Shown here one piece after another: positions 29,342 to 38,862 of a DNA stretch of 64,000 nucleotides (positions are counted from its first letter, which is position 1; every line of letters starts with the position of its first letter). This stretch comes from Daphnia carinata (taxonomy: Eukaryota; Arthropoda; Branchiopoda; Diplostraca; Daphniidae): the NCBI RefSeq assembly GCF_022539665.2, contig NC_081339.1, forward strand, positions 4,640,017 to 4,704,016. Reading direction: 5' to 3'. Position numbers and translations under genes: made by a program. The notes below the pieces were generated by a model. The model saw nothing but the letters and a program-made list of their open reading frames with translations, was not told where the DNA came from and made no database searches.

Positions 29342-30578
29342 TTAAGGTTGGCTTTCGCAAATGGCTTCACGTAAGTTGGCGCAATTGTCGTCGTTCCATC
29401 CGCCTTGTATGCTGGCGTCGTTCAAGTGAACGCAGTTTCCCGATCCGTCGGGCTGATTGATGGCCCAGTTGAAATAGCCGCCCACGATACCCGTTCCCGT
29501 GCTGCCCCAAAGCCAATTTCCTTCGTTGAGGTTGTCGGTTAGGGAAGTCCAGTAACGTGCCGCTAGAATTCAATCATTTAGATCGTAAACGTCGGCCGAA
29601 TCGTTTTTGTCCGCTACGTGCTACGTGAATTGTTTGTCAAATTGTTCTATTGGAATCTGTTTGCTTACCGTAACCCCAGGCGTCTAACAAAAGGTTTTCT
29701 TCCGTTCGGCTCTCGAGGGCCAACAGCTTCATTCCGTTGTTCAAACAAGACGTCGTCTGATCTTCGTGATTTCTCTATACAACGAAAACGTAAAAATCAA
29801 TTCGTTTTCCCGTTTAGACGCGGGATAGGCGTCGTGATCGTCGTAGCATTTCGTTTTTTTTTTGTTTTGTTTTTTGTACCAAATTGTAATCGACGCAGTA
29901 GCAGGATATGTCATCGACAATCCGTCCGCATGAGGTGTTTGGTCCCAAATTGGCGGGACAGATGACAGCCTATAGACGGAAAGCCTTTGGAAATGATGTG
30001 TTATACTACATAAGTAATGAATCGTTTTGCCTTTTGAATCTTGAGCTTTAAATTCGAAATTGGCGCCGCCGTTTTGAATTGGACGCTCGCTGCAGGTTGG
30101 GTCGTGTACACAACTCGAGGCAAATCTCTTTGGAGGACAATCGGCGAATCAGTGTCCACTCCATCGTGAATCTAACAAAAAAAAAAAAAAAAAAAAAATG
30201 ATGCGATTTGAAAAATACAAGAATTCGACGTGAAAAAAAAAAGGCTGAAATTTTTTGTCGGTACGGTGAAAAACTGTTGGGCGTCGTTCACGTTTCCAGC
30301 GACGATGGTGATGGCGAGAATGCGATTCTCTTCGGTCTGGAATTCCCAGGCGCAGTCTAGTTGCTGTGAGACATCGATTAAAACGTTTTCTTGAACAAAC
30401 ACGCGCCCTCCGCAGTCTACATACAAATGAATGCTTTGGTCGTTATGAATCATTTCGATTTGGTTTGGTTTTGTTTCTTCGCGTAAGACAATGGATACTT
30501 ACTCCGGGTTGAAGCGACGTTGCCGTAGCTGGAACTGATGGAAACCAGTGCAAAAATGCACAGCGCTATGATCTTCAT
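29342..30578 (-). CDS. Secreted CUB plus C-type lectin domain protein, copy 1
   Basis: Six exons: 30578-30503, 30416-30265, 30171-30031, 29969-29880, 29774-29669 and 29562-29342, giving 261 residues. Residues 1-19 are a signal peptide (MKIIALCIFALVSISSSYG). A CUB domain follows, with the Cys27-Gly-Gly opening and Cys47 before Ala-Trp. The second half is a C-type lectin fold with Cys163/Cys257 and Cys232/Cys249 as expected disulfide pairs, a QPD sugar-contact motif (225-227, the galactose-type signature) and the calcium-binding WND motif (244-246). It is likely a secreted or haemolymph calcium-dependent lectin. Intron 3 has a GC donor (AAG/GCAAAA) where the three paralogues have GT. Exon 3 is 27 bases shorter than in copies 2-4. 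This is the most diverged member of the array. A TATAAAG box lies about 105 bases upstream of the start codon. Confidence 0.9.
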
Positions 30579-30681
30579 CGTTGATTTTATTTTGTACGGG
30601 GAGAATGGGGGGCGTCGGTGTGTTTAACCGTCTATTTTAATTGACGACGAAGGCTCGCTTTCCTTGTGCTAAAGTTGGTGT

Positions 30682-30688
30682 CTTTATA
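30682..30688 (-). promoter_or_regulatory. TATA box of lectin gene 1
   Basis: TATAAAG on the minus strand, 104 bases upstream of the lectin 1 ATG. This leaves room for a start site about 30 bases downstream and a short 5'UTR. Assigned by motif and position. Confidence 0.45.
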
Positions 30689-30978
30689 CGGGAAACAATT
30701 GTTTGACTTCGTTTCGAAATCGAGTTTCAATCGCTTGTTACTGATATAATGCATGCGTTTCTGTAACAGCATCACATCTATGGGATTATCGCGTGAACTT
30801 TAGATTGGAGGAAGGTGGAAGTCAAAAGAAAAGGAAAAAAATGTCAGCCCGTAGGCGGCCAATCTGATAGAGCTGGTGATAAACGTGAGTCAACATTTGA
30901 CATGGCGATCCGTCTGTTATCTACTTTGTTATCCGTACCAACTCGATAATAGGGTCATTCTTATTTGCATACCGTGTT

Positions 30979-30992
30979 GATAGATGGCAGCC
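30979..30992 (+). promoter_or_regulatory. Single CTCF-like motif
   Basis: GATAGATGGCAGCC shares the AGATGGC core of the 29.1-kb cluster but lies in the opposite orientation. One core match alone is weak evidence. Confidence 0.25.
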
Positions 30993-31693
30993 AATCTAAT
31001 TACCAGTGAGCCGGTCTAATTGAAAGCATTCTTTTTGAATAACGTTTAATGAACGGGGCGAATTAATATTTACATCAATGGTACGCGGGTCATTTTTGGA
31101 ATTTTTGCGACGGCTGCATCTGCTTTAAAATGGACAAAGTCGTATCTGTACGTGAGCTAAGAAAAGATGGAAACTGCGATAGCGAATTCAGTTACAGTTT
31201 TCGTTTCATTTTTAACACATCGCCGTCACAATCAGCTTTGAATTACGTAGTCATCATGGGAATGATTGTTATCGGCCACCACGCTGGCCGGTAGTGATTC
31301 TTTCAAATTTGAATATCTTTTGTACTTGAATGACTCGATTAATGTGGGCCCGTTAACTCCAATATCTAACTGCTCTATTTTAGTGATCACGCGCACGCAA
31401 CTCGTTTGCCTATCTCAACTATCACATTCAGGCAATTACTATAGCATGTTTGACGAAAGCGAATTCGAATTCGAAAAGTCCATAGTCTTAAAAAGATAAG
31501 TGAAGTTTCTTGTTCGACCTTTCAATTTGTGGCGTGTCCATTTCGTTTACCGTTGAAATTGCATTTAAAAAATGCGTTGATTTAAAAAAAAAAAAAAAAA
31601 AAAAAGAAGACAACGAGAAGTTATAATTTACTTTTAATTGATTGACGTGTTTTATCCTTTTATTAACGAGCTTTCGTTTATGATTTGTTTCAG

Positions 31694-31762
31694 ATAGCCA
31701 ACCTGTGGTCGAGCCGCGTTAAAAACCGGAAGCCAACAGTGCGGCAAACGAAGCTCCATACG
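31694..31762 (+). pseudogene. Exon-like module, copy 1 of a repeated plus-strand segment
   Basis: Bounded by TTTCAG and G/GTAAGC, like an internal exon. Its end (CAGTGCGGCAAACGAAGCTC) is clearly related to segments at 34820-34922 and 38013-38070. One frame is open across the 69 bases, but the frame open in copy 2 is interrupted here. No protein family is recognised. It may be the remnant of a gene that was part of the ancestral duplicated unit, or an exon of a noncoding RNA. Confidence 0.35.
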
Positions 31763-32228
31763 GTAAGCCATCAGCTCTAACGTTAGCGTTGTTTTATTCG
31801 GCACGAAAATGTCATTGTTGACAAAGTTTCCCCCACACATTTGGAATACCTATAAGCTTATAGGGCGTTTGCAAACGAATAGTAATAAGAAACTTTTGCT
31901 TTTGGAATAGTTCAATGACAAACCGCTATGCGGTGAGTTTTGCCCCGTTCTCCATGACGTTTTCTATCGTCGTTCTCGCAAGCAATCAAAACAATGCGCT
32001 ATGCCCTTCAAATCGATATGGTGGAGAGTGGCAATAGGATGAGACCCACGGACAAGATTTGAACTTTTACAAATAAAAAGTACTCGTGTTGGCGTTCAGG
32101 TAGAAAGTAAGAGAGAGGCACACTCAATTGGACCATTTTTGCTGGCGCAGTTTATATTCATGTTACTCGTTGGCTAGGCGGTAGTACCGTAACAGAACAG
32201 CGGGAGGGAGTATATTTGCATTGCAGAA

Positions 32229-33449
32229 CTAAGGAATGGCTTGACAGATGGCATTCAATGCACGGCTGCAAAGATTGTCGTTCCAGCATCCAGTCAAGCC
32301 CCCATTGATGTGCCCGCAGTCTTCATCATAACTATCATCGGGCTGACTGTCACACCAATTTGCATACCCAGGATACAAATTTGCGCTTGTACTTTGCCAA
32401 TACCAATGTCCTTCCCGTTGCGTATCGACCAGAGAGGTCCAAAAATAGGCTTCTGTGACGGAATTTATCGTTTTTTTTTAATCGTACTTTTTAAAATTTT
32501 GACTCTTTTTGATTACCATAGCCCCATGCAGCGTGAATGGCTCTCTCCTTCTCGTACGTTTCCAGCGTCAGCAATTTCATATTGTGGTTGTTACAATACG
32601 TCGTTTGGCTCTCATGACTTCTCTAATTTTCGCGAAAACAATATCCCCAAATTTATTGATTTGATTTGTTTTCTACAGACGTCGTAACTTCCCGAATTAA
32701 TCGAGAAGGTGGACAAATCTATTGGAGTTGTTACTTGAGTGAAAGTAGCGCAGTAGCACGAAACTGCGTCGACTACTCGTCCGCATTGGCTCTCTGTTCC
32801 CAGACTGAAGGGACAATCGATTGCCTTTTAAAAAAGAACTGATGGGCTACTTTGGCCGAATGGGATTATCGTTAAGTGCGAGTCGTTTAACCTTTTGAAT
32901 TTTGAGCTGTAAATTTGAAGTTGGCGCCTTTTTGAATCGGATGCTCGCCGTCGACTGTGTCGTGTACACGGCCTCTGGCATGTCTTTTCTTGAAACCGCG
33001 TGCATCTTTTGATTCTCTACGAGTAGAATGGGCGAATCTTTACCGGGTCCGTCGTGAATCTATAGAAGACAAACTGATCGTTAAAAATTGGATCGGTTGG
33101 TAACCAAATGAATTTTGCATACAGCTAGAAAATCCTGAGCTTCTTTGAGGTTTCCGTCGAGCGCGGTGATGACGAGGATACGATCGTCTTGCGTTTGAAT
33201 GTCCCAGTGACAATTTTCGTGAACTGGAGCTTCAATCACGACCGTATTCTCGACAAAAACTCGTCCTCCACAAACTTTTTCAATTGAATAATAGTAACAA
33301 AAAAAAAAAAAGGATTAGAAAATGGTGTCTCTCGGAAAGTAAATGACAGGCTTACGAGGAGATTCGATGGCACTTCCATGACTGGAACTCAAAAGCGTCA
33401 AAAGCAAAATAAGAAAAATTGGATTTAGGTTCAACATTTTGCAGGCCAT
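32229..33449 (-). CDS. Secreted CUB plus C-type lectin domain protein, copy 2 (mosaic)
   Basis: Six exons: 33449-33356, 33274-33123, 33059-32892, 32824-32735, 32622-32517 and 32452-32229, giving 277 residues. The signal peptide starts MACKMLNLNPIFLILLLTLL, ending near residue 25. The CUB domain starts at Cys33-Gly-Gly. The C-type lectin domain has QPD at 240-242, WND at 260-262 and an extra Cys pair (237 and 259) near the binding loop. The promoter and exons 1-3 differ from gene 3 at only about 15 positions per kb plus one roughly 45-base deletion in intron 1. Exons 4-6 are strongly diverged from gene 3, including a 12-base shorter last exon. The 5' half was therefore acquired recently from a gene-3-like copy. 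The Met at 33449 was chosen because it starts the signal peptide; an in-frame upstream ATG exists. Confidence 0.9.
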
Positions 33450-33910
33450 TGACGAACGAGTTGAATCGGTTGAAACTTGGACGAAACTCTTGTTCGGGTT
33501 TTTCGCCTGATGTGTGGGAAAATGTCTTTGATGCATCCCTTTATTTCATTTTCTGTATACAATTTTCGGAAGGTTTATCTGACGCAATTGTCCATTTCGT
33601 GTGATAAAAGGAGCCAATTTTTGATTGACGGTTAGATGGTTGCTTTGGTTGATATCCAAACCTTTTTGTGCGTCGTCATGCACAGACAATCTTGTGGATG
33701 ACCGACACCTACGCACGTTCACGTAGGACATGTTCCACCTTAAGTTGGGGACAAACTCCATTTTCAATTTGTTTGTTTTTTTTTTCTGATTATTTTGCCT
33801 AAACTTTTACGTATCCTCTCAAAATAGCTTTGTGTGTTGCCATAAGCTTTGCATTGTTTTTCAACCATCTATACGATAAGAAATCATAAACGTACGTTCG
33901 ACATCTGAAG

Positions 33911-34175
33911 TGGAGCTTCAATCACGACCGTATTCTCGACAAAAACTCGTCCTCCACAAACTTTTTCAATTGAATAATAGTAACAAAAAAAAAAAAAGGA
34001 TTAGAAAATGGTGTATCCCCAAGTTTCAAAATGACGCGACAAGTTTTTCTCCTTACGATAGAAAGTAAATGACAAGCTTACTATGAGATTCGATGACACT
34101 TCCATGACTGGAATTCGAAAGCGTCAAAAGAAAAATAAGAAAAATTGGACTTGGGTTCACCGTTTTGCATGCCAT
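33911..34175 (-). pseudogene. Truncated 5' end of a CUB-lectin gene
   Basis: Exon 1 (34175-34082, 94 bases as in the other copies) still encodes a signal peptide beginning MACKTVNPSPIFLIFLLTLS with a usable donor. Exon 2 starts normally at 33960 but stops at about 33911, in the middle of the first CUB strand. It joins directly to the outer end of the gene-3-like promoter segment of gene 2. It is best read as the original 5' end of gene 2, displaced when the new promoter and exons 1-3 arrived. Transcription from it could still run into gene 2. Confidence 0.8.
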
Positions 34176-34819
34176 TGCCGAATGAGTCGAAATTGGTTGA
34201 AACTTTGACAAAACTCTTGTTCGTGTTTTTCGTCTGATGCACGGGGAAATCTTTGATGCAATATTTTATTTCATTTTTAATGTGCAATTTTCGGGAAGAT
34301 TTATCTGCTCCAATTATCCACTTCGTGTGACGGTTTGATTGATACCTAGACATTTGTGTGCCTCACTTCAATTTTTGATAGCTCCTGTTCGTAACAGCCG
34401 TCATGCATAGACAATCTTGTGGATGAACGACGCCTACGTGTACCTTATCGCATGAGCCATCCCCCCCCCTCCCAAAAAAAAAAAAAAAAACCAAAGAAAA
34501 AAAAACTCCATTTTCAATTTTTTTTTTTTTTTTTTTTTCCTGATCATTTTGCATAAACTTTTGAAGTATTCTCATAAAATAGGTTTGTGCGTTGCCTTAA
34601 GTTTTGCATTGGTTTTAAGCCGTCTATACGATAAGAAATTATAAACGAATGTTCGACATCTGTACTGTTTTCTGACCCATAATCATTTGCGGCTTCAATT
34701 ATAACATCCCCTCGTGACGTTCTTGTTTTTAGATGATGACATTTCCTGTTGTTTAAATTAAATGGAGTTGTATCTGTTATGCCTTTTATTAATTTATCTT
34801 CGTTTACCTTTCGTTTCAG
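34176..34819. other. Old upstream region of the displaced lectin 5' end
   Basis: Aligns by eye with the region upstream of gene 3 (for example the TCTATACGATAAGAAAT stretch near 34623 and 37570), but with many substitutions, so it is the resident, not the imported, upstream sequence. An A-run (34474-34490) and a T-run (34520-34538) lie within it. Confidence 0.5.
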
Positions 34820-34922
34820 ACAGTCAACAGCGGCCGGCGCGTGAAGCATTTTCGTTCATGCAACGATGTCGTCGAATTCAAAACCCTTAACGCAAGCAGT
34901 GCGGTAAACGAAGCCCCAAATG
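34820..34922 (+). pseudogene. Exon-like module, copy 2 of a repeated plus-strand segment
   Basis: Preceded by TTTCGTTTCAG and followed by G/GTAAGTC, with a reading frame open across all 103 bases (ends SSAVNEAPNG). It shares its 3' end with the modules at 31694 and 38013 and its 5' start with the one at 37780. It lies on the strand opposite to the lectin genes. No family is recognised. Confidence 0.4.
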
Positions 34923-35766
34923 GTAAGTCGCCAACTGTAAATTCATTTGTTTTATCTCGTGTGAAAGTAAACCTGTTGCACGTGTTACCAATACTTTAGA
35001 ATATTGACAATCGCGCAGGACGTTTGCAGACGAATGGCATGACGAAGTATCTGGTTTAAGAATAAGCCGAGGCTCAATTGAAGAGCTCTGTGTGATGGGT
35101 TTTCCCCCGGTATCTTTCTTTATGTTAACACATTTTTTTTTAACGTTTCTCTTTTTTTTTCGGGAGAGGTCGGGGAGGGGGGGGGGGCGTATTGGTTATC
35201 TTATGTCTATCGCGATGAGCATGTTTGAAAGTTAGGCAATTTTGCGTTGACTTTTCAGATTTCATGTTGCTGCACCAATCACCTGTAGAGCTTAACAAGT
35301 TGGCTTTCATTTATCAGTTCGAGCTTAAGCATTCGTGATTGACATTGACGAGTTAATTCTTTGGTTTTACCTGTAGGTTAAGCCCAAACAAAGAAACCAG
35401 AATTGAGTTCAATCTTATTTCTTACCTGTTGTGTATTTACGTTTGTTTTGTTTGTTTGTTTTTTTTCTTTCTGATTTTTTGTTTTTCTATCAACATTCTC
35501 GGTTTTTAAATATCGCCAAGACAATGTGTTAGGCGTTTTAATTCGATAAGGTGCAATGGCATAGGCGGAGCCAAAGGACAAAATTTGAACTTTAGAAAAT
35601 TAGAATCTAATGTTTGCTTTTGGTTAAAGACTTAGATACAGAAAAATATCCTCAATTGATCGTCTTTTCTTTTTCTTGCACAATTTCTATTTTACTTACT
35701 CATTCTCTAGTCTATAATATTGTAACAGAACCGGTGGGGGGTGGGGGGGTAAAAATATCCATAGAG
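34923..35766. other. Spacer upstream of lectin gene 3 stop codon
   Basis: Noncoding spacer and presumably the lectin 3 3'UTR. Nearly identical to 38190-38862. Contains G- and T-runs, no exon. Confidence 0.5.
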
Positions 35767-37152
35767 CTAAGGAAGGGCTTGGCAGATAGCGTCGTACTTG
35801 TCATTGTCGCAGTCGGCGTCGTTCCAGCATCCATCCGATTCGTAATTGATTATCATGCAGTCTTCACCGCCGAAGAGTCCAGCGTCGTCGGGCTGCCTGT
35901 AACACCAATGCGAGTAGCCAGGAAGCAAAGCCGTGTCGGTGCTTTCCCAATACCAAGTCCCTTCGTCTATCGCATCGGTCAGAGAAGTCCAAAAACGGGC
36001 CCCTGTATGAAACGCAGTTTAAGATTTCAGTCGCGTTTCGTTTTAAAAAATTCAATTAGCAGTAATGCCATGCAATGCGTCTGTGTCATTTTTCGAGAAT
36101 GTTCTTGCAAACAGAACGACATCGCATCGCATTTGAATGATCGCAGTTTTGAATTACAATAGCCCCAGGCGGCGTGAATGGCTTGCTCTTTCTCGAACGT
36201 TTCTAGCGACAGCAACTCCATATTGTGATTGTAGCAATATACCCTCTGGTCCGTTTGACTTCTCTGAATTTTAGCGAAAAAGAAAATTGCCGCATTAAAA
36301 AAAATAATAATAATGAAACAACCGTCTAAACGTCTCGAATTAATCGAGGCGAAACAAATGTCTATATCGCTGTTGTTAACGACTTATACTTCGGTGAAAC
36401 TAGCGCAGTAGCACGAAACGTCGTCGATGACTCGTCCGCATTGGCTCGCCGTTCCAAGATTAAAGGGGCAATCGACTGCCTGTTTTTGAAAAGAATTGAT
36501 TTTTTTACTAGGGCGGAATGGGATTACCGTTAAGTGCGAGTCGTTTAACCTTTTGAATTTTGAGCTTTAAATTTGAAGTTGGCGCCTTTTTGAATCGGAT
36601 GCTCGCCGTCGACTGTGTCGTGTACACGGCCTCTGGCATGTCTTTTCTTGAAACCGCGTGCATCTTTTGATTCTCTACGAGTAGAATGGGCGAATCTTTA
36701 CCGGGTCCGTCGTGAATCTATAGAAGACAAACTGATCGTTAAAAATTGGATCGGTTGGTAACCAAATGAATTTTGCATACAGCTAGAAAATCCTGAGCTT
36801 CTTTGAGGTTTCCGTCGAGCGCGGTGATGACGAGGATACGATCGTCTTGCGTTTGAATGTCCCAGTGACAATTTTCGTGAACTGGAGCTTCAATCACGAC
36901 CGTATTCTCGACAAAAACTCGTCCTCCACAAACTTTTCCAATTGAATAATAATAATAAAAAAAAGGATTAGAAAATGGTGTCTCTCGAAACTTTTGAAAT
37001 GACGCGACAAATTTTTTTTTGCCCTCTCGTTACGTTGGAAAGTAAATGACAGGCTTACGAGGAGATTCGATGGCACTTCCATGACTGGAACTCAAAAGCG
37101 TCAAAAGCAAAATAAGAAAAATTGGATTTAGGTTCAACATTTTGCAGGCCAT
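35767..37152 (-). CDS. Secreted CUB plus C-type lectin domain protein, copy 3
   Basis: Six exons: 37152-37059, 36932-36781, 36717-36550, 36479-36390, 36263-36158 and 36002-35767, giving 281 residues. Signal peptide and CUB residues are the same as in gene 2. The C-type lectin domain has QPD at 240-242, WND at 263-265 and the extra Cys237/Cys262 pair. It is predicted to be secreted and to bind galactose-type sugars with calcium. One oddity: exon 5 ends in T (TAT T/GTAATT) where gene 4 has G, which weakens the donor and turns the split codon into Trp204. Its 5' half appears to be the donor, or a sister of the donor, of the gene 2 5' half, while its 3' half matches gene 4. Confidence 0.9.
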
Positions 37153-37779
37153 TGACGAATGAGTTGAATCGGTTGAAACTTGGACGAAACTCTTGTTCGG
37201 GTTTTTCGCCTGATGTGTGGGAAAATGTCTTTGATGCATCCCTTTATTTCATTTTCAATATGCAATTTTCGGAAGGTTTATCTGACGCAATTGTCCATTT
37301 CGTGTGATAAAAGGAGCCAATTTTTGATTGACGGTTAGATGGTTGCTTTGATTGATATCCAAACCTTTTTGGGCGTCGTCATGCACAGACAATCTTGTGG
37401 ATGACCGACATCTACGCATGTTCACGTAGGGCATGTTCCACCTTAAGTTGGGGACAAACTCCATTTTCAATTTGTTTGTTTTTTTTTCTGATTATTTTGC
37501 CTAAACTTTTACGTATCCTCTCAAAATAGCTTTGTGTGTTGCCATAAGCTTTGCATTGTTTTTCAACCATCTATACGATAAGAAATCATAAACGTACGTT
37601 CGACATCTGAACTGTTTTCCGACACATAATTATCTGCGGATTCAATTATGACCTCCCCTTGTGATATTCTTGTGCTTGATTTTTGTTTTTAGATGAAGAC
37701 ATTTCTTGTCGTTTGACTTGAATTGAGTTGTGTCTGTTAGGCCTTTATTAATTAATCTTTCGTTTACTTTTCGTTGCAG
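37153..37779. other. Promoter region of lectin gene 3
   Basis: The part up to 37610 is shared almost base for base with 33450-33908 upstream of gene 2; beyond that the two separate abruptly. It presumably contains the core promoter, but no clear TATA box was found. Confidence 0.5.
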
Positions 37780-38070
37780 AGAGTCAGCAGCAGTCGTCGC
37801 GCAAAGCATTTTATTTTAAATGCAACGATGCCGTATCTGCGACATCAAATGGTGAGTCATCAATGCTAAAGCTATTACCGTTGCGTGTCGCGTGAAATGG
37901 AGTTTCCCCCAAACTTGAATCGTTTCTTGCTTAATCCAAGGTATAATCACCAAGGGTTTGGATGGTTCTGATGAGTTAATGGGCCATTCTATGTCATTTG
38001 TTTCGGGTATTGTCGTCGCGCCAATGCAAAACCCTTCAGGCAGCCGTGCGGTAAACGAACCTCAAAATGG
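37780..38070 (+). pseudogene. Exon-like module, copy 3, split by extra sequence
   Basis: The first part (37780-37851) follows TTCGTTGCAG and ends at G/GTGAGT. The second part (38013-38070) aligns with the end of copy 2, but its donor is GC (ATG/GCAAGT). About 160 unrelated bases separate the parts. The frame open in copy 2 is not preserved across both parts, consistent with decay. Confidence 0.35.
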
Positions 38071-38862
38071 CAAGTCACTAAACTTTAAATTTTCGCGTGT
38101 TTTAATGCCGTGTGAAAGTCAACTTGGCGCGTGTTGCCGACGCGTTTGCATATGAATGGCGGAAGTGTCCGGTTTAGGAATAATTCGAAGCTGAATTGCA
38201 TAACGCTGTGTGATGGGTTTTCCCCCGATATCTGTCTTTAACTTCAACATTTTTTAAAAATATTTTTCCTTTTTTTTTGGGGGGGGGGGCGGGCGTATTG
38301 GTTATCTTAGGTCTATTGCGATAAACACCTTTGAAAGTTAGGCAGTTTAGCGTTGACTTTTCAGATCTCATGTTGTTGCACCAATCACCTGTAGAGCTTA
38401 ACAAGTTGGCTTTCATTTATCAGTTCGAGCTTAAGCATTCATGATTAACATTGACGAGTTAATTCTTCGGTTTTACCTGTAGGTTAAGCCAAAACAAAGA
38501 AGCCAGAATTGAGTTCAATCTTATTTCTTACGTGTTGTGTTTTTACGTTTTTTTTTTTTTTTTTCTTTCTGATTTTTTGTTTTTCTATCAACATTCTCGG
38601 ATTTTAAATATCGCCAAGACAATGTGTTAGGCCTTTTAATTCGAAAAGGTGCAATGTCATAGGCGGAGCCAAAGGGCAAGATTTGAGCTTTAGAAAATTA
38701 GTATCTAATATTTGCTTTTGGTTAAAGACTTAGATACAGAAAAATATCCTCAATTGATCGTTTGTTTCTCTTTCTTGCACAATTTCTATTTCCCTTACTT
38801 ATTCTCTAGTCTATAATATTGTGAAGGAACGGGTGGGGGGGGCGGTAAAAATATCCATAGAG
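38071..38862. other. Spacer upstream of lectin gene 4 stop codon
   Basis: Near-identical counterpart of 34923-35766, noncoding, with G- and T-runs. Presumably contains the lectin 4 3'UTR. Confidence 0.5.

Larger units (their letters stand above)
30689..32228. other. Spacer between lectin genes 1 and 2
   Basis: No complete gene. It contains an octamer ATTTGCAT (30964-30971), a single CTCF-like GATAGATGGCAGCC (30979-30992) and the plus-strand exon-like segment at 31694-31762, described separately. Confidence 0.5.

Noticed and set aside
33899-34182. A fifth complete lectin gene
   Set aside because: Only exon 1 and half of exon 2 are present, joined abruptly to another copy's upstream sequence.
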